DNA of 49,885 bases from Bacilli bacterium (GTDB taxonomy: Bacteria > Bacillota_I > Bacilli_A > RFN20 > CAG-826). The notes under the pieces were generated by a model. It was not told where the DNA came from, made no database searches, and saw only the letters and a list, made by a program, of their open reading frames with translations. Location: the NCBI GenBank assembly GCA_017454295.1, contig JAFTDF010000036.1, forward strand, positions 1-49,885, in the 5' to 3' direction. Shown here piece after piece: positions 39,523-48,231 of the stretch (the first letter of the stretch is position 1; each line of letters begins with the position of its first letter). Both the position numbers and the translations under genes were made by a program.

Positions 39523-39938
39523 GAAATCGTTCATTCGTAATCGGATGTGGGCGCCTTGGCGCCTCCATCGCCAGCTATTCCTCGCAACAAGGCGAGGATG
39601 TCGTCGTCTTGGATGCCAACAAGGAATCTTTTGGCAAACTCGACGATTCTTTTACCGGTTACACCATCGTCTGCGATGCCACCGATGCCTCCGAGCTGGA
39701 GGAAGCGGGCATCAAAAACGCCTACGAAGTCATCGTCACCACCGGCGACGACAACGCCAATTTGTTCATCGCCCATATTTGTCACGATATCTACGAAATC
39801 CCCAATATCTTCGTCCGTTTCGACGATCCGGAGAAAGGGCTACTCATCCAAGGGAAGAAAATCAAACCGATTTACCCCTTCCAACTTTCCCGCGACCGGT
39901 TCAACGCATTGCAGTTACAGCGAGGTGAAGAAGAATGA
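39519..39938 (+). CDS. trkA: TrkA-N (RCK) potassium regulator, short form
   Basis: This 139-residue protein is an RCK_N domain alone: a Rossmann nucleotide-binding motif (VIGCGRLGASIASYSSQQG) and an acidic second strand (VVLDANKES). It should bind NAD/ATP and gate the TrkH channel. The RCK_C domain is missing. AAGGAG lies before the ATG. It overlaps the next TrkA gene by ATGA. Confidence 0.86.
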   Translation: MRNRSFVIGCGRLGASIASYSSQQGEDVVVLDANKESFGKLDDSFTGYTIVCDATDASELEEAGIKNAYEVIVTTGDDNANLFIAHICHDIYEIPNIFVRFDDPEKGLLIQGKKIKPIYPFQLSRDRFNALQLQRGEEE

Positions 39939-40822
39939 AAGTCGTCATTGCCGGCGGCACCAGCCAAGCCGAATTCATCATCTCCATGTTCAAGGGGAAG
40001 GACAACCAATTGATCGTCATCAACCCCGATAAAGCCGTGGCCGATAACCTCGTCAAACGCTGCCGCGTCCCCGTTTTGGTGGGCCAGCCCTGGCGGAAAA
40101 TCACCTTGGAAGAGGCCAACGCCTACGATAGCGACGTCTTTATTTCGCTTTGCGAAAAAGACACCGATAACTACGCCTCCTGCATCCTGGCCAAAAACGT
40201 TTTCGCTGCCAAAAAGACCATCTGCGTCGTCAATAACCCCAACAACGTCGAGCTCTACAAGCGACTCGGGTTGGACTCGGTGATCTCTTCGACTTATCTG
40301 CTCGCCCAATCAATCCGCGGCGAATCCTCTTTGACCTCCATCATCAAAACCCTCTCCCTCGATAACGACAAGATCAACGTCGTCGAAGCGGTCATCCTCT
40401 CCAAATACTCGATTTGCTTCCAAGCCATCAAGGATATCCACTTCCCCCGATATGCCTCCATCGCGGCCATTTATCGCAACTTCCAGATCATCATCCCTTC
40501 CGGTATGGTCGTCCTCCAACCCAAAGACACCTTGCTGATGGTCACCGCCCCAAGCAACATCAAGAAGCTTTTGGCCTATGTCCAGCAAGAACGCGAAGGC
40601 GGTTTAGCCACGATTTCCCAACTGGTGCAAAACAAGATGCGCACCTCGAAGAAAAACGCGGATGGATCCACGGAAACCCTGCCGGAGAAAAAAGAAGGCA
40701 CCGTGGTGGCCTCCGCCCCGCAGGCAAACGTCTCCGTCAAAGATGTGCGGGCCGCCCGCAAAACCATCATCGCCGCCAAACGCTCGACGGCCCAAGGCAA
40801 AAAAGAAACCAAAGGCAAATAA
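39935..40822 (+). CDS. TrkA-family (RCK) potassium regulator, second subunit
   Basis: This 295-residue protein has an RCK_N domain (VVIAGGTSQAEFIISM; the usual GxGxxG is altered to GGTSQA), an RCK_C domain (about residues 130-215), and a Lys/Thr-rich, probably disordered tail (about residues 235-295). RCK_C domains of this kind are known c-di-AMP targets in other Firmicutes. With its short partner and TrkH it forms a three-gene potassium module. Confidence 0.82.
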   Translation: MKVVIAGGTSQAEFIISMFKGKDNQLIVINPDKAVADNLVKRCRVPVLVGQPWRKITLEEANAYDSDVFISLCEKDTDNYASCILAKNVFAAKKTICVVNNPNNVELYKRLGLDSVISSTYLLAQSIRGESSLTSIIKTLSLDNDKINVVEAVILSKYSICFQAIKDIHFPRYASIAAIYRNFQIIIPSGMVVLQPKDTLLMVTAPSNIKKLLAYVQQEREGGLATISQLVQNKMRTSKKNADGSTETLPEKKEGTVVASAPQANVSVKDVRAARKTIIAAKRSTAQGKKETKGK

Positions 40823-40825
40823 GAC

Positions 40826-42487
40826 ATGAAGGAACGAAAGGAAGTCACCGGATTTCGGCTGGTACTTGGCTATTTGGGGATCTTTTTGATCCTCGTGGGC
40901 TTTTTGACCGCCTCTCCCTTGATTATCGTTTTCGCCTACCCGGAAGAACATGGAGCCATCGTTCCCTTCTCCATGGTGGCCCTCGCCGATATCGTGGTGG
41001 GGCTGCTCTTCTATTTCCTCTTCATCTTCCGTAGGAAACGTTCCAAATTCCGCCGTCATGAGGAATTCGCCCTTTTGACGTTTATCTGGGTATTCGCCGT
41101 CATTTCCGGGGCTTTGCCGTTTTATTTTGCCAAAGACCACCTGGTGGCGATGAACTTCACCAAAGCCATCTTCGAATCCACCTCCTCCTATACCGGCACG
41201 GGGCTCACCGGATTCATGGATTACATCGATGTCGAAACCGCCTTTGCGCCCCATGTCTATACCTACCATCGTTCCCAAATGCAATTCATCGGGGGCGTCG
41301 GCTTGGTCTTGCTCGTCGCTTCGGTCTTAGGGGCCAACGCCGGGGTCAAACTCTATGTCTCCGAAGGGCATAGCGATAAGCTGCTCCCCAACATCGCCAA
41401 ATCCGCCAAGCTCATCTTCGGCATTTACTCCATGTATAGCTTCTTTGGCACCTTGGCCTTATATTTTGCCGGCTTGCCCTGGTTCGATGCCGTTTGCACT
41501 TCCATGTGCGCCTTGTCGGGTGGCGGCATGTCACCGCGATCCACCAACATCGGCTTCTACCGTGGCGTGGATGGGGGCTATCTCCCTGGCTGCATCTTCG
41601 CCGTCAATTCCATCGCCGTCGAAGTCATCGTCATGATCCTTGTCATCCTGGGGATGATTTCCTTCGTTTTGCATACCTTCTTACTCCGGGGCAAATTCAA
41701 AACCTTCTTGAAGGATTGCGAAACCAAATACATCATCTGCACCGGTTCCCTCGCGTTATTGATTTCCTTCTTGGGGGCTTGCTCCTCCGTCTCGCTTCAA
41801 TTGCAACGGGGTTTCTTCGACGATGCGGGCAATATCTTCCGCGACGTCATCTTCTATGTGGTGGGCTCGTTTACCACCTCCGGCTTTGCCGTGACCAGTC
41901 CCACCTCCACCTATCATCTATTAGATGGCGGTTCCGCGGCTTCCTTAGGTAAGCCATTGCTCTTCAGCTGTATCCTCTTGATGCTCGTTGGCGCCGACTC
42001 GGGCTCCACCGGTGGTGGTATCAAGCAATTCCGCATGGTCGTCGCGATCAAAGAGATCTTCTATAACATCCGTTATAAGTTCGCCCCCCATCATCAGCTC
42101 CAGCCCCATGTCGTCTATCGTTATGGCGAAGTCAAGGATATCGACGAAGAAACCGCCCGCGAGGCCTTTAACTATGTCTTGCTCTATTTGGGGGTGTTCA
42201 TCGTTTCCGTCTTGATCCTTTGCTTCCATCCCTCCTTTGACGCCGAAATCGCCGCCTTCGACGTGGCTTCGGCCATGGGCAACGTCGGACTTGGCCTCGT
42301 CGACTATGTGCCGCTTCCTCATGAAGGAGTGGAATTCATTCCCTATTGGGTCTTATCCATGGATATGTTGCTTGGCCGTTTGGAAATCATGCCGATTATC
42401 TATGCCGGCAGCAATGTCCGTGAGGAAATCGCCTACCATCTTAGCGAGCGCCGCAAACGCAATGCCGAGATCACGGCTTTAGAATAA
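40826..42487 (+). CDS. trkH: TrkH/KtrB-family potassium uptake channel
   Basis: This 553-residue membrane protein is the ion-conducting subunit. All four pore loops are recognisable: SSYTGTGLTGF, CALSGGGMSPRSTN, GSFTTSGFAVTSP and SAMGNVGLGLVDY, with the GRLEIMPIIY ending of the family. It follows the two TrkA genes by 3 bp. No strong ribosome site, so it probably depends on coupling. Confidence 0.92.
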   Translation: MKERKEVTGFRLVLGYLGIFLILVGFLTASPLIIVFAYPEEHGAIVPFSMVALADIVVGLLFYFLFIFRRKRSKFRRHEEFALLTFIWVFAVISGALPFYFAKDHLVAMNFTKAIFESTSSYTGTGLTGFMDYIDVETAFAPHVYTYHRSQMQFIGGVGLVLLVASVLGANAGVKLYVSEGHSDKLLPNIAKSAKLIFGIYSMYSFFGTLALYFAGLPWFDAVCTSMCALSGGGMSPRSTNIGFYRGVDGGYLPGCIFAVNSIAVEVIVMILVILGMISFVLHTFLLRGKFKTFLKDCETKYIICTGSLALLISFLGACSSVSLQLQRGFFDDAGNIFRDVIFYVVGSFTTSGFAVTSPTSTYHLLDGGSAASLGKPLLFSCILLMLVGADSGSTGGGIKQFRMVVAIKEIFYNIRYKFAPHHQLQPHVVYRYGEVKDIDEETAREAFNYVLLYLGVFIVSVLILCFHPSFDAEIAAFDVASAMGNVGLGLVDYVPLPHEGVEFIPYWVLSMDMLLGRLEIMPIIYAGSNVREEIAYHLSERRKRNAEITALE

Positions 42488-42498
42488 AGGAGTCTTCT

Positions 42499-42915
42499 AT
42501 GCTGATCGATGAAATCAAAAAGGCCAATTTATTGGCCATGAAAGAACATAACGCCGACAAACGGGCCGCCTATTCGATGGTCATCTCCCGTTATCAAACC
42601 TTGCTCACTTCGGGCAAAGGCGGGGAGATCAAAGACGAAGACGTCATCGCCATTTTGATGAAATTCGCCAAGGAGCTCGAAGAGGAAGCCGAAGGCTATC
42701 GTAGCGCCGGTCGGGAAGAATCCTATCGTTCCACCTTGGCCCAAAAAGAAGCGGTGGCCGCCTTCTTGCCCAAACTCCTCTCCGAAGGGGAGATCAAAGC
42801 CATCATCGCCGGGCTTGAGGACAAATCTATCCCCTCCGTGATGAAATATTTCAAAGCCAACTATGCCGGGAAATGCGATATGAGTTTGGTTTCGAAACTC
42901 GCCCGCGGCGCCTAA
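42499..42915 (+). CDS. YqeY-like GatB/YqeY domain protein
   Basis: This 138-residue protein is the YqeY family, related to the tail of the amidotransferase subunit GatB and thought to act with tRNA. The helical opening IDEIKKANLLAMKEHN and the ending GKCDMSLVSKLARG are typical. AAGGAG precedes the ATG. It lies 11 bp after trkH, and tRNA-Trp comes next. Confidence 0.88.
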   Translation: MLIDEIKKANLLAMKEHNADKRAAYSMVISRYQTLLTSGKGGEIKDEDVIAILMKFAKELEEEAEGYRSAGREESYRSTLAQKEAVAAFLPKLLSEGEIKAIIAGLEDKSIPSVMKYFKANYAGKCDMSLVSKLARGA

Positions 42916-42919
42916 AATC

Positions 42920-42948
42920 TTGTTTTCTCCTTTTGATAAGGATATAAT
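42920..42948 (+). promoter_or_regulatory. Promoter of tRNA-Trp
   Basis: TTGTTT (42920-42925) and TATAAT (42943-42948), 17-bp spacer. Confidence 0.8.
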
Positions 42949-42988
42949 CCCTCTCGCCTTAAAAAGGCAATTGTTCCTTCGGGGCAAT

Positions 42989-43062
42989 AGGGGCATGGTT
43001 CAATGGTAGAACAGAGGTCTCCAAAACCTTTGATGAGGGTTCGATTCCTTCTGCCCCTGCCA
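42989..43062 (+). tRNA. tRNA-Trp (anticodon CCA)
   Basis: Acceptor AGGGGCA/TGCCCCT, anticodon stem GAGGT/ACCTT (one mismatch) with loop CTCCAAA (anticodon CCA), T-arm GGGTTCGATTCCT, encoded CCA. It marks the border to the A+T-rich accessory region. Confidence 0.93.
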
Positions 43063-43074
43063 TCATCGAAACAG

Positions 43075-43098
43075 AAACGACCTGTCACGGTCGTTTTT
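43075..43098 (+). terminator. Terminator of tRNA-Trp
   Basis: AAACGACC (43075-43082) pairs with GGTCGTTT (43089-43096), then TT. Confidence 0.85.
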
Positions 43099-43255
43099 AT
43101 TATATAAGGATCATGAACATCTGCATTTTTGACCCGAATTGGTATGACCGAGGTCGGGCTATTTCATCTTGGAATGTTTAAAGAGAATGTAATTTAGTTA
43201 AAATTTGTTTGTAATCTCCGCTAAATCCAATATTATTGTATTTGGAGGTGCAAAT

Positions 43256-43858
43256 ATGATAATTACCACTTCAATGTTAAGAAGGAAGTACAGCGATTAT
43301 AGCAATCCACTAGATAAAATCAAAAGAGATACAAACAGCGGTGTTCTTATCCGACTTACCAGGGGTATATATGAAACCGATGGTGGAGTCAATCCCTGTC
43401 TTTTGGCATCTTCGATCCTATCCCCCTCTTATCTTAGCTTTGATTGGGCATTGTCTTATTATGGATTGATACCTGAAAAGTCAGTGGCTGTGACATCCGC
43501 AACTTTAAACGTCAGAAAGAACAAAACATTTGTGAATAAGTTTGGCAGATATGAATACAGTGATATTCCTGCTCCCGCGTTCTCAGAAGGTTTGACTTAT
43601 CTGGAAAGCGGGGAATATATCGTCAAGATTGCCACCAAGGAAAAAGCCATCTGTGATTCTTTGTCTAAGTGGCGAGTAGTGAGAAACATCAAAGATCTGA
43701 AAGAACTGTTGTTTGTTGACAAAAGAATGGATGAAGATGAATTCTCCACTTGTGATTTCAAATCAATGATGAGATTGGCAGCTCTATATAGGAAAACCAA
43801 TTTGGATATGCTGATTAAATTGATTAGAAAGGAATATGACCATGAACCGTGTGATTGA
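43256..43858 (+). CDS. AbiEi-type antitoxin/transcription factor
   Basis: This 200-residue protein fits the antitoxin side of AbiE systems: an N-terminal winged-helix part (LIRLTRGIYETDGG) followed by a domain with YLSFDWALSYYGLIPE and ATKEKAICDSLSKW, both typical of AbiEi-like proteins. Such antitoxins also repress their own operon. GGAGGTG lies before the ATG at 43256. It overlaps the toxin gene by 17 nt. Base use is richer in A+T than the core genes, so it was probably acquired. 43100-43255 holds no gene; TTGTTT at 43205 may start its promoter. Confidence 0.8.
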   Translation: MIITTSMLRRKYSDYSNPLDKIKRDTNSGVLIRLTRGIYETDGGVNPCLLASSILSPSYLSFDWALSYYGLIPEKSVAVTSATLNVRKNKTFVNKFGRYEYSDIPAPAFSEGLTYLESGEYIVKIATKEKAICDSLSKWRVVRNIKDLKELLFVDKRMDEDEFSTCDFKSMMRLAALYRKTNLDMLIKLIRKEYDHEPCD

Positions 43859-44732
43859 AACAATGCTGGATAGATATAAACCGCAAAACAACGAGGAAAG
43901 AGAAAACGCCATCAAAGAAATCATGCAAGAAATAGCTTTGGCTGGTCTGTCTCGCGGTGGTTTCTTCGATAAGGCGGCTTTTTATGGTGGAACATGCTTA
44001 CGCATTTTTCATGGTTTGAATCGTTTCAGCGAAGATCTTGATTTCGCTTTGCTGGAAAAAGATCCAAGCTTTCAATTGGAGGCTTATTTTCCTGCATTGG
44101 AAAAAGAATTCCAATCCTATGGGATAGACATAAGCATCGAATCAAAAAACAAAGACGAAAATAAAGCTGTACAAAGTGCTTTTCTTAAAGGAAACACGCT
44201 GATGCTCATGATGTCCTTTTTCCCAAAAAGCGAAGATGCAAGAAGAATAGTGTCCAATCAAAAGATAAAGATCAAGTTTGAATTAGATACCGATAACCCA
44301 AGGGATGGTATCACTGAATTCAGATACCAAATGCTGCCTGCTCCGTATGAAGTGCTTATATTTGATGAAGCCACTTTGTTTGCTGGCAAGATACATGCAA
44401 TTTTATGCAGAAATTATAAAAACCATGTGAAGGGAAGAGATTATTATGATTATCTTTTCTATATTGGAAAAAGAAGCGAAATCAATCTCAGATATCTTGA
44501 AAACAAACTGAAGAATACTGGTGGAATCATTGATGACGATGAAATCCTGACATTGGATAAAGTAAAAGAATTGCTGAAAGCCAAATTTGAATCTGTTGAT
44601 TATGAAGAGGCTAAAACAGATGTCTCTAACTTCATCAGCAACAAGGAAAGCCTCATTTTTTGGAAAAAAGAACTGTTTGTTTCAACACTCAGTGAACTAT
44701 CTGCCAGTGAATTCAATGGATATCATCACTAA
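43842..44732 (+). CDS. AbiEii-type nucleotidyltransferase toxin
   Basis: This 296-residue protein of the AbiEii/AbiGii family is a nucleotidyltransferase-like toxin that arrests growth. The active-site pattern is visible: YGGTCLRIFHGLNRFSEDLD, the GGT...R...S.D.D motif. ARDYYDYLFYI-type sequence appears as KGRDYYDYLFYI. The start at 43842 is preferred to 43836 because AAAGGA (43828-43833) has the right spacing there. It is coupled to the antitoxin gene. Some members block phage, some stabilise DNA; which applies here cannot be read from sequence. Confidence 0.85.
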   Translation: MNRVIETMLDRYKPQNNEERENAIKEIMQEIALAGLSRGGFFDKAAFYGGTCLRIFHGLNRFSEDLDFALLEKDPSFQLEAYFPALEKEFQSYGIDISIESKNKDENKAVQSAFLKGNTLMLMMSFFPKSEDARRIVSNQKIKIKFELDTDNPRDGITEFRYQMLPAPYEVLIFDEATLFAGKIHAILCRNYKNHVKGRDYYDYLFYIGKRSEINLRYLENKLKNTGGIIDDDEILTLDKVKELLKAKFESVDYEEAKTDVSNFISNKESLIFWKKELFVSTLSELSASEFNGYHH

Positions 44733-44938
44733 GACAAAAAGGCAGATGTCAACTCCTATTGCATCTATACAATAGCTGAGAATGGGAAGATGGATATCAA
44801 TCTGGCAAAGAAGAGTTTCACGCAATATCTATGGTTCGTATTTTCCAAGTGCAATGAACTATGGAAGCTTCAAGAACTGTTTGATCATGATGAATGATTA
44901 TGACAGGCATGTATATTCCTTTGATATCGTGAGCTAGA
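44733..44938 (+). pseudogene. Decayed ORF after the toxin gene
   Basis: No intact gene lies between the toxin and the DUF3800 promoter (234 nt). Two frames give protein-like text that is cut by stops: an open stretch after 44782 with NIYGSYFPSAMNYGSF, ending at 44898, and another frame from 44882 (NDYDRHVYSFDIVS) to a TAG at 44938. Together they look like one coding region broken by a frameshift. I cannot name the family. Confidence 0.3.
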
Positions 44939-44966
44939 AGGAGGAATTCGAATTTCCGCGCCCGTA

Positions 44967-44995
44967 TTGTTTTTCTCCAAGAAGGAAAGTATATT
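44967..44995 (+). promoter_or_regulatory. Promoter of the DUF3800 RNA
   Basis: TTGTTT (44967-44972) and TATATT (44990-44995), 17-bp spacer. Predicted +1 falls near 45002, close to the first paired base of the RNA. Confidence 0.55.
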
Positions 44996-44998
44996 ATA

Positions 44999-45051
44999 GG
45001 TGGCCTGGGGGAAACCTCTAGGGCTACCGAAGCGCCGACAGTTACGTCGGC
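44999..45051 (+). ncRNA. Structured leader RNA, candidate DUF3800 motif
   Basis: Two helices stand between the promoter and the DUF3800 gene. The first pairs GGTGGCC (44999-45005) with GGCTACC (45022-45028) and contains an inner GGGG-GAAA-CCTC hairpin with a GNRA tetraloop. The second is GCCGAC-AGTTAC-GTCGGC (45034-45051). A T-rich stretch without a Shine-Dalgarno leads to the ATG at 45063. Conserved RNA structures upstream of DUF3800 genes have been described as the DUF3800 motifs; which class this is, I cannot say. Confidence 0.65.
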
Positions 45052-45062
45052 ATTTCTTTTCT

Positions 45063-45758
45063 ATGAGACGTAGCAGACAGTTGGATATTTATATCGATGA
45101 GTCGGGGAATTTTGCTCCATATACGAAACAAAACCCGATCTATTCGGTGTCCTTTATCTTTGTAGAAAGAACGAACGAAACATCGGAGCGTTCCTCGTTC
45201 TTTTCAAAATCCCTTTCCAGGTTGCAGGGCGGCGAAACGTTTGTCCACGTTGGGAACCTTGTCCGCGGAAAGGACCCTTACGAGGGGATGTTACGCGAAG
45301 ACCGGCAGAAGCTCTTCTACTGTCTTTTTATGTATGCTAAAAGGCTTGACATGTCGTTTTACTCTTTCCATGTTCACAAGGACGAGTCCGGCGGTAATGT
45401 CTTCGGCTTGTCCGCGAAGATTCATGCGGCTATTGAGAAGATGCTTGCGGACTACCACGGGTATTTCGAATCCTTTGGCCGCGTCGTTGTCCATTATGAC
45501 AACGGGCAAACGGAGTTGGGGTTGGTCCTGCAATCCTCCTTTCTAGGGGGTGTTCCTTGTGAGGTACAGTTCGTCGAAACGCGCCAGCAAGAAGAGCCGA
45601 TCATGCAGGTCGCCGATATGGTCTGCTATTTAGAGACCCTATATTTCAAGCTAAAGGAAGGACATCCGACGAGCTCAGATCTTTCTTTCTTTGGCAAAAC
45701 GAAAACGGACATCGATCGGAAATACCTGAACCCGCTGAGAAAAAAGAAGCTGAGATAA
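45063..45758 (+). CDS. DUF3800 domain protein
   Basis: This 231-residue protein belongs to DUF3800, an RNase H-like fold of unknown role, common in mobile regions and near defence genes. The opening LDIYIDESGNF carries the conserved acidic DESG motif, VVHYDNGQTELG may provide a further acidic site, and the ending IMQVADMVCYLE carries QxAD. The ATG at 45063 begins the family domain; a GTG at 45000 would run through the RNA helices. No ribosome site lies before it. The structured RNA upstream is the most telling context. Confidence 0.8.
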   Translation: MRRSRQLDIYIDESGNFAPYTKQNPIYSVSFIFVERTNETSERSSFFSKSLSRLQGGETFVHVGNLVRGKDPYEGMLREDRQKLFYCLFMYAKRLDMSFYSFHVHKDESGGNVFGLSAKIHAAIEKMLADYHGYFESFGRVVVHYDNGQTELGLVLQSSFLGGVPCEVQFVETRQQEEPIMQVADMVCYLETLYFKLKEGHPTSSDLSFFGKTKTDIDRKYLNPLRKKKLR

Positions 45759-45794
45759 CTCCCTATCTTTTCACGCCATTGCATAGCATTTACG

Positions 45795-45800
45795 TATAAT
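45795..45800 (+). promoter_or_regulatory. -10 box of the lipoprotein gene
   Basis: TATAAT 17 bp upstream of the ATG at 45818; -35 unclear. Confidence 0.45.
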
Positions 45801-45817
45801 TAAAGTGGTTAACCATT

Positions 45818-46930
45818 ATGAAAAGCAAATTACTCTTAGCCATTTTGACATCTACATTATTGCTTAGCGGCTGTACAGCTGTTGATAACGGAGAATATTA
45901 TTCATTTAACGATATTGCTGGTATCGAAACCTCAAATATTATCGATTTTAAGGTTAGCGAGAGCATTTACACGTCGTTTGCATGGCAATATCAATATGAC
46001 GATTATTCGTTTTTAAACACAAAATATGAAAAAATTGATTTCAGTATCAAGACTGAAATGTTTGATAAAGAACCATCCGATGGTGGCGATGCAATAACCA
46101 TACATTTGATGACCGATATTCTTTTAGAATCATATCCGCCTCAAAACTATTCATTTAATATGTACATTAGTCACGCGGATTATCATTTATATTATGGATC
46201 CACAATTGAAGGAGCCACTAATGCATATCGTTCCAAAAATAGAATATCTGATAAATATATAAGCTTGTTAAAAGACCAAAGGAATAGGGATGGTGCATAT
46301 CTTTTAAGAGTTAGTGGCAATTCAAACGCATCTCCTGATTTGCCAAAGACTGGGCATTATGCTCCTGGACACAAATTCAGTTTTAAAGTCGAACATGTCA
46401 CTGATTTAACATTTTATGCATATTTGAATGAAGGGTTGCTAACACCAGTGAAAGATGATGGAACATTAGGCGGTTATTCATTTTATGAATTTGAAATGCC
46501 CTCTCAGGATTCGGCGTTGGCGATAACAAGCGACGAGTTTTATGTATATAGACCATATTCATTTGCAGAAGTATTTTCTTGGGTAAATGCTATTACAAAG
46601 GATACATTGAAGGGTGTTTGTATCGAAGATGGCTACATTGGTGTTAATCCTGAAACTGCCAATCCAACTATCAAATATAGCGAAGATGAAAGAGATATTG
46701 ATTATAATTTGATGGTTTTAGAAACAGAGCCTCTTGTCAAGACTGGATACCAACATATTGATGGTGGCACTTATCGACTTGTAACGTACGTTCTTAATAA
46801 TGGTGCTGAATACGAAATCGAAATAAATAATGGCCATGTTATTTATAGAGATTTTAATTCATATCAGGAATTCAGGTTTGATTCTACGCCAACGAGTATG
46901 CCTGATGTTTTTTATCCAGAAAACAATTGA
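45818..46930 (+). CDS. Hypothetical lipoprotein (370 aa)
   Basis: The signal peptide MKSKLLLAILTSTLLLSGC ends in a lipobox with Cys19, so the protein is attached to the outer face of the membrane. The rest is rich in Tyr, Asp and Asn with no repeat or motif I recognise. It is encoded in A+T-rich DNA, unlike the core genes, and has a short leader without a clear ribosome site. A terminator follows, so it is transcribed alone. Function unknown. Confidence 0.65.
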   Translation: MKSKLLLAILTSTLLLSGCTAVDNGEYYSFNDIAGIETSNIIDFKVSESIYTSFAWQYQYDDYSFLNTKYEKIDFSIKTEMFDKEPSDGGDAITIHLMTDILLESYPPQNYSFNMYISHADYHLYYGSTIEGATNAYRSKNRISDKYISLLKDQRNRDGAYLLRVSGNSNASPDLPKTGHYAPGHKFSFKVEHVTDLTFYAYLNEGLLTPVKDDGTLGGYSFYEFEMPSQDSALAITSDEFYVYRPYSFAEVFSWVNAITKDTLKGVCIEDGYIGVNPETANPTIKYSEDERDIDYNLMVLETEPLVKTGYQHIDGGTYRLVTYVLNNGAEYEIEINNGHVIYRDFNSYQEFRFDSTPTSMPDVFYPENN

Positions 46931-46942
46931 TTTGGAGTTAGC

Positions 46943-46984
46943 AAAAGGATTCGAGCCGAATTGCAGGTTTGAATCCTTTTTTTG
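46943..46984 (+). terminator. Terminator after the lipoprotein gene
   Basis: AAAAGGATTC (46943-46952) pairs perfectly with GAATCCTTTT (46971-46980), then a T-tract. Confidence 0.85.
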
Positions 46985-47030
46985 TTTCTATAAGGCTTCA
47001 TAAATCACTTTTATAAACTATCTAAAACTC

Positions 47031-47036
47031 TAAAAT
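47031..47036 (+). promoter_or_regulatory. -10 box near the hydrolase start
   Basis: TAAAAT ends eight positions before the A of the ATG at 47044, no Shine-Dalgarno between; near-leaderless start suggested, -35 weak. Confidence 0.35.
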
Positions 47037-47043
47037 TGTTGGC

Positions 47044-48033
47044 ATGAATCATTTTGTTATTAATCAATCTGTTATTCTTGGCGGACTAGAACAAGCCATT
47101 CAAATTAAGGGAGTTGACAATAATAATCCCCTATTATTAGTGATTCATGGTGGTCCTGGCTGTTCTGAAATGGGTATAAGCGCTACATATCAATTTCCTT
47201 GGGAAGAAAAATATACAGTAGTCAACTGGGATCAACGCTACGTTGGGAAAACTGCTTTATTATCTGGAAACAAAGCAAAAAACAGTTTTTCTATGAACGA
47301 TATTGTCGAAGATGCTCATCAGCTGTGTTTATGGCTTTTAAAAGAATTCAATAAAGAAAAATTAGTTGTTATTGGGCATTCTTGGGGTACCGTGATTGGA
47401 TCCCAACTCGCTTATTTATATCCTGAATTATTGTATGGTTACATTGGATGGGGCCAAGTTGCTAATATGATTAAGAATGACCGCATCGCGTTCGAACATA
47501 TTCGTGAAGAAGCAATTAAGCGCAATGATAAGAAGACATTGAAAAAGATTAAGAACTGGGAAGGCTATCCAAATGGAGATAGTCCAAAAGAGGAAATGCT
47601 TAAGAATCTTTTTAAACTAACATCTATCAAATATAGTTACGGATATAGCAGCACCAAATATCCAAGCGCTTTAAAAGAATATCGCCATAACATCAAAAAC
47701 GCTAAAAAGAATCTAGATTATCCAAATAAAGCCATCCATTATATGTATAATTCCACACCATATTTGGATATTATGTTTGGCGATTTAATGAAGTTTGACT
47801 TATTAGAATGCTGCCCTGGTTTTAAAATGCCAGTACTATTTGTTTTTGGCGATAATGATTGGCAAACTCCATTTGTTTTAACAAAAGAATACTTAGAAAA
47901 GATTAAAGCCCCCTTTAAATCATTTGACCTAATCTACAATAGTGGACATTCTACTGCGTTAGATAATCCAGAAGAATTTGCAAAATATCTTACTGAAAAA
48001 GCCTATAATTTTATCTTTTGTTCAAGAAGGTAA
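47044..48033 (+). CDS. Alpha/beta hydrolase, proline iminopeptidase-like
   Basis: This 329-residue serine hydrolase of family S33 type removes N-terminal residues (often proline) from peptides. The oxyanion motif HGGPG is in LLVIHGGPGCSE. The nucleophile elbow is GHSWGT, the acid is likely in FGDNDWQTPF and the His in SGHSTALD. No signal peptide. DNA is A+T-rich. Followed by two hairpin terminators. The substrate could also be another small amide. Confidence 0.82.
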   Translation: MNHFVINQSVILGGLEQAIQIKGVDNNNPLLLVIHGGPGCSEMGISATYQFPWEEKYTVVNWDQRYVGKTALLSGNKAKNSFSMNDIVEDAHQLCLWLLKEFNKEKLVVIGHSWGTVIGSQLAYLYPELLYGYIGWGQVANMIKNDRIAFEHIREEAIKRNDKKTLKKIKNWEGYPNGDSPKEEMLKNLFKLTSIKYSYGYSSTKYPSALKEYRHNIKNAKKNLDYPNKAIHYMYNSTPYLDIMFGDLMKFDLLECCPGFKMPVLFVFGDNDWQTPFVLTKEYLEKIKAPFKSFDLIYNSGHSTALDNPEEFAKYLTEKAYNFIFCSRR

Positions 48034-48139
48034 AAATAGGGCGTTCAATGTAATTAGGAAGTGTTCAATTGCCATCAAATCACTAATTCATACCCACAGA
48101 AGCATAGAATACTTTCGTATTTAATCAAAAGTATCGATG

Positions 48140-48163
48140 AACAGCCGACTTCAGCTGTTTTTT
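48140..48163 (+). terminator. Possible terminator downstream of the hydrolase
   Basis: AACAGC (48140-48145) pairs with GCTGTT (48154-48159), then TTTTTT. Confidence 0.6.
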
Positions 48164-48200
48164 GTATCATCTACGTTCGCCAAAGCCAATTTTGTTAAAT

Positions 48201-48230
48201 AGGATTGATACAAGTGTGTCAGTCCTTTTT
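48201..48230 (+). terminator. Second terminator before the TetR gene
   Basis: AGGATTGA (48201-48208) pairs with TCAGTCCT (48219-48226, one G-T), then TTTT. It lies at the end of the minus-strand TetR gene and may serve both directions. Confidence 0.65.
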
Positions 48231-48231
48231 C

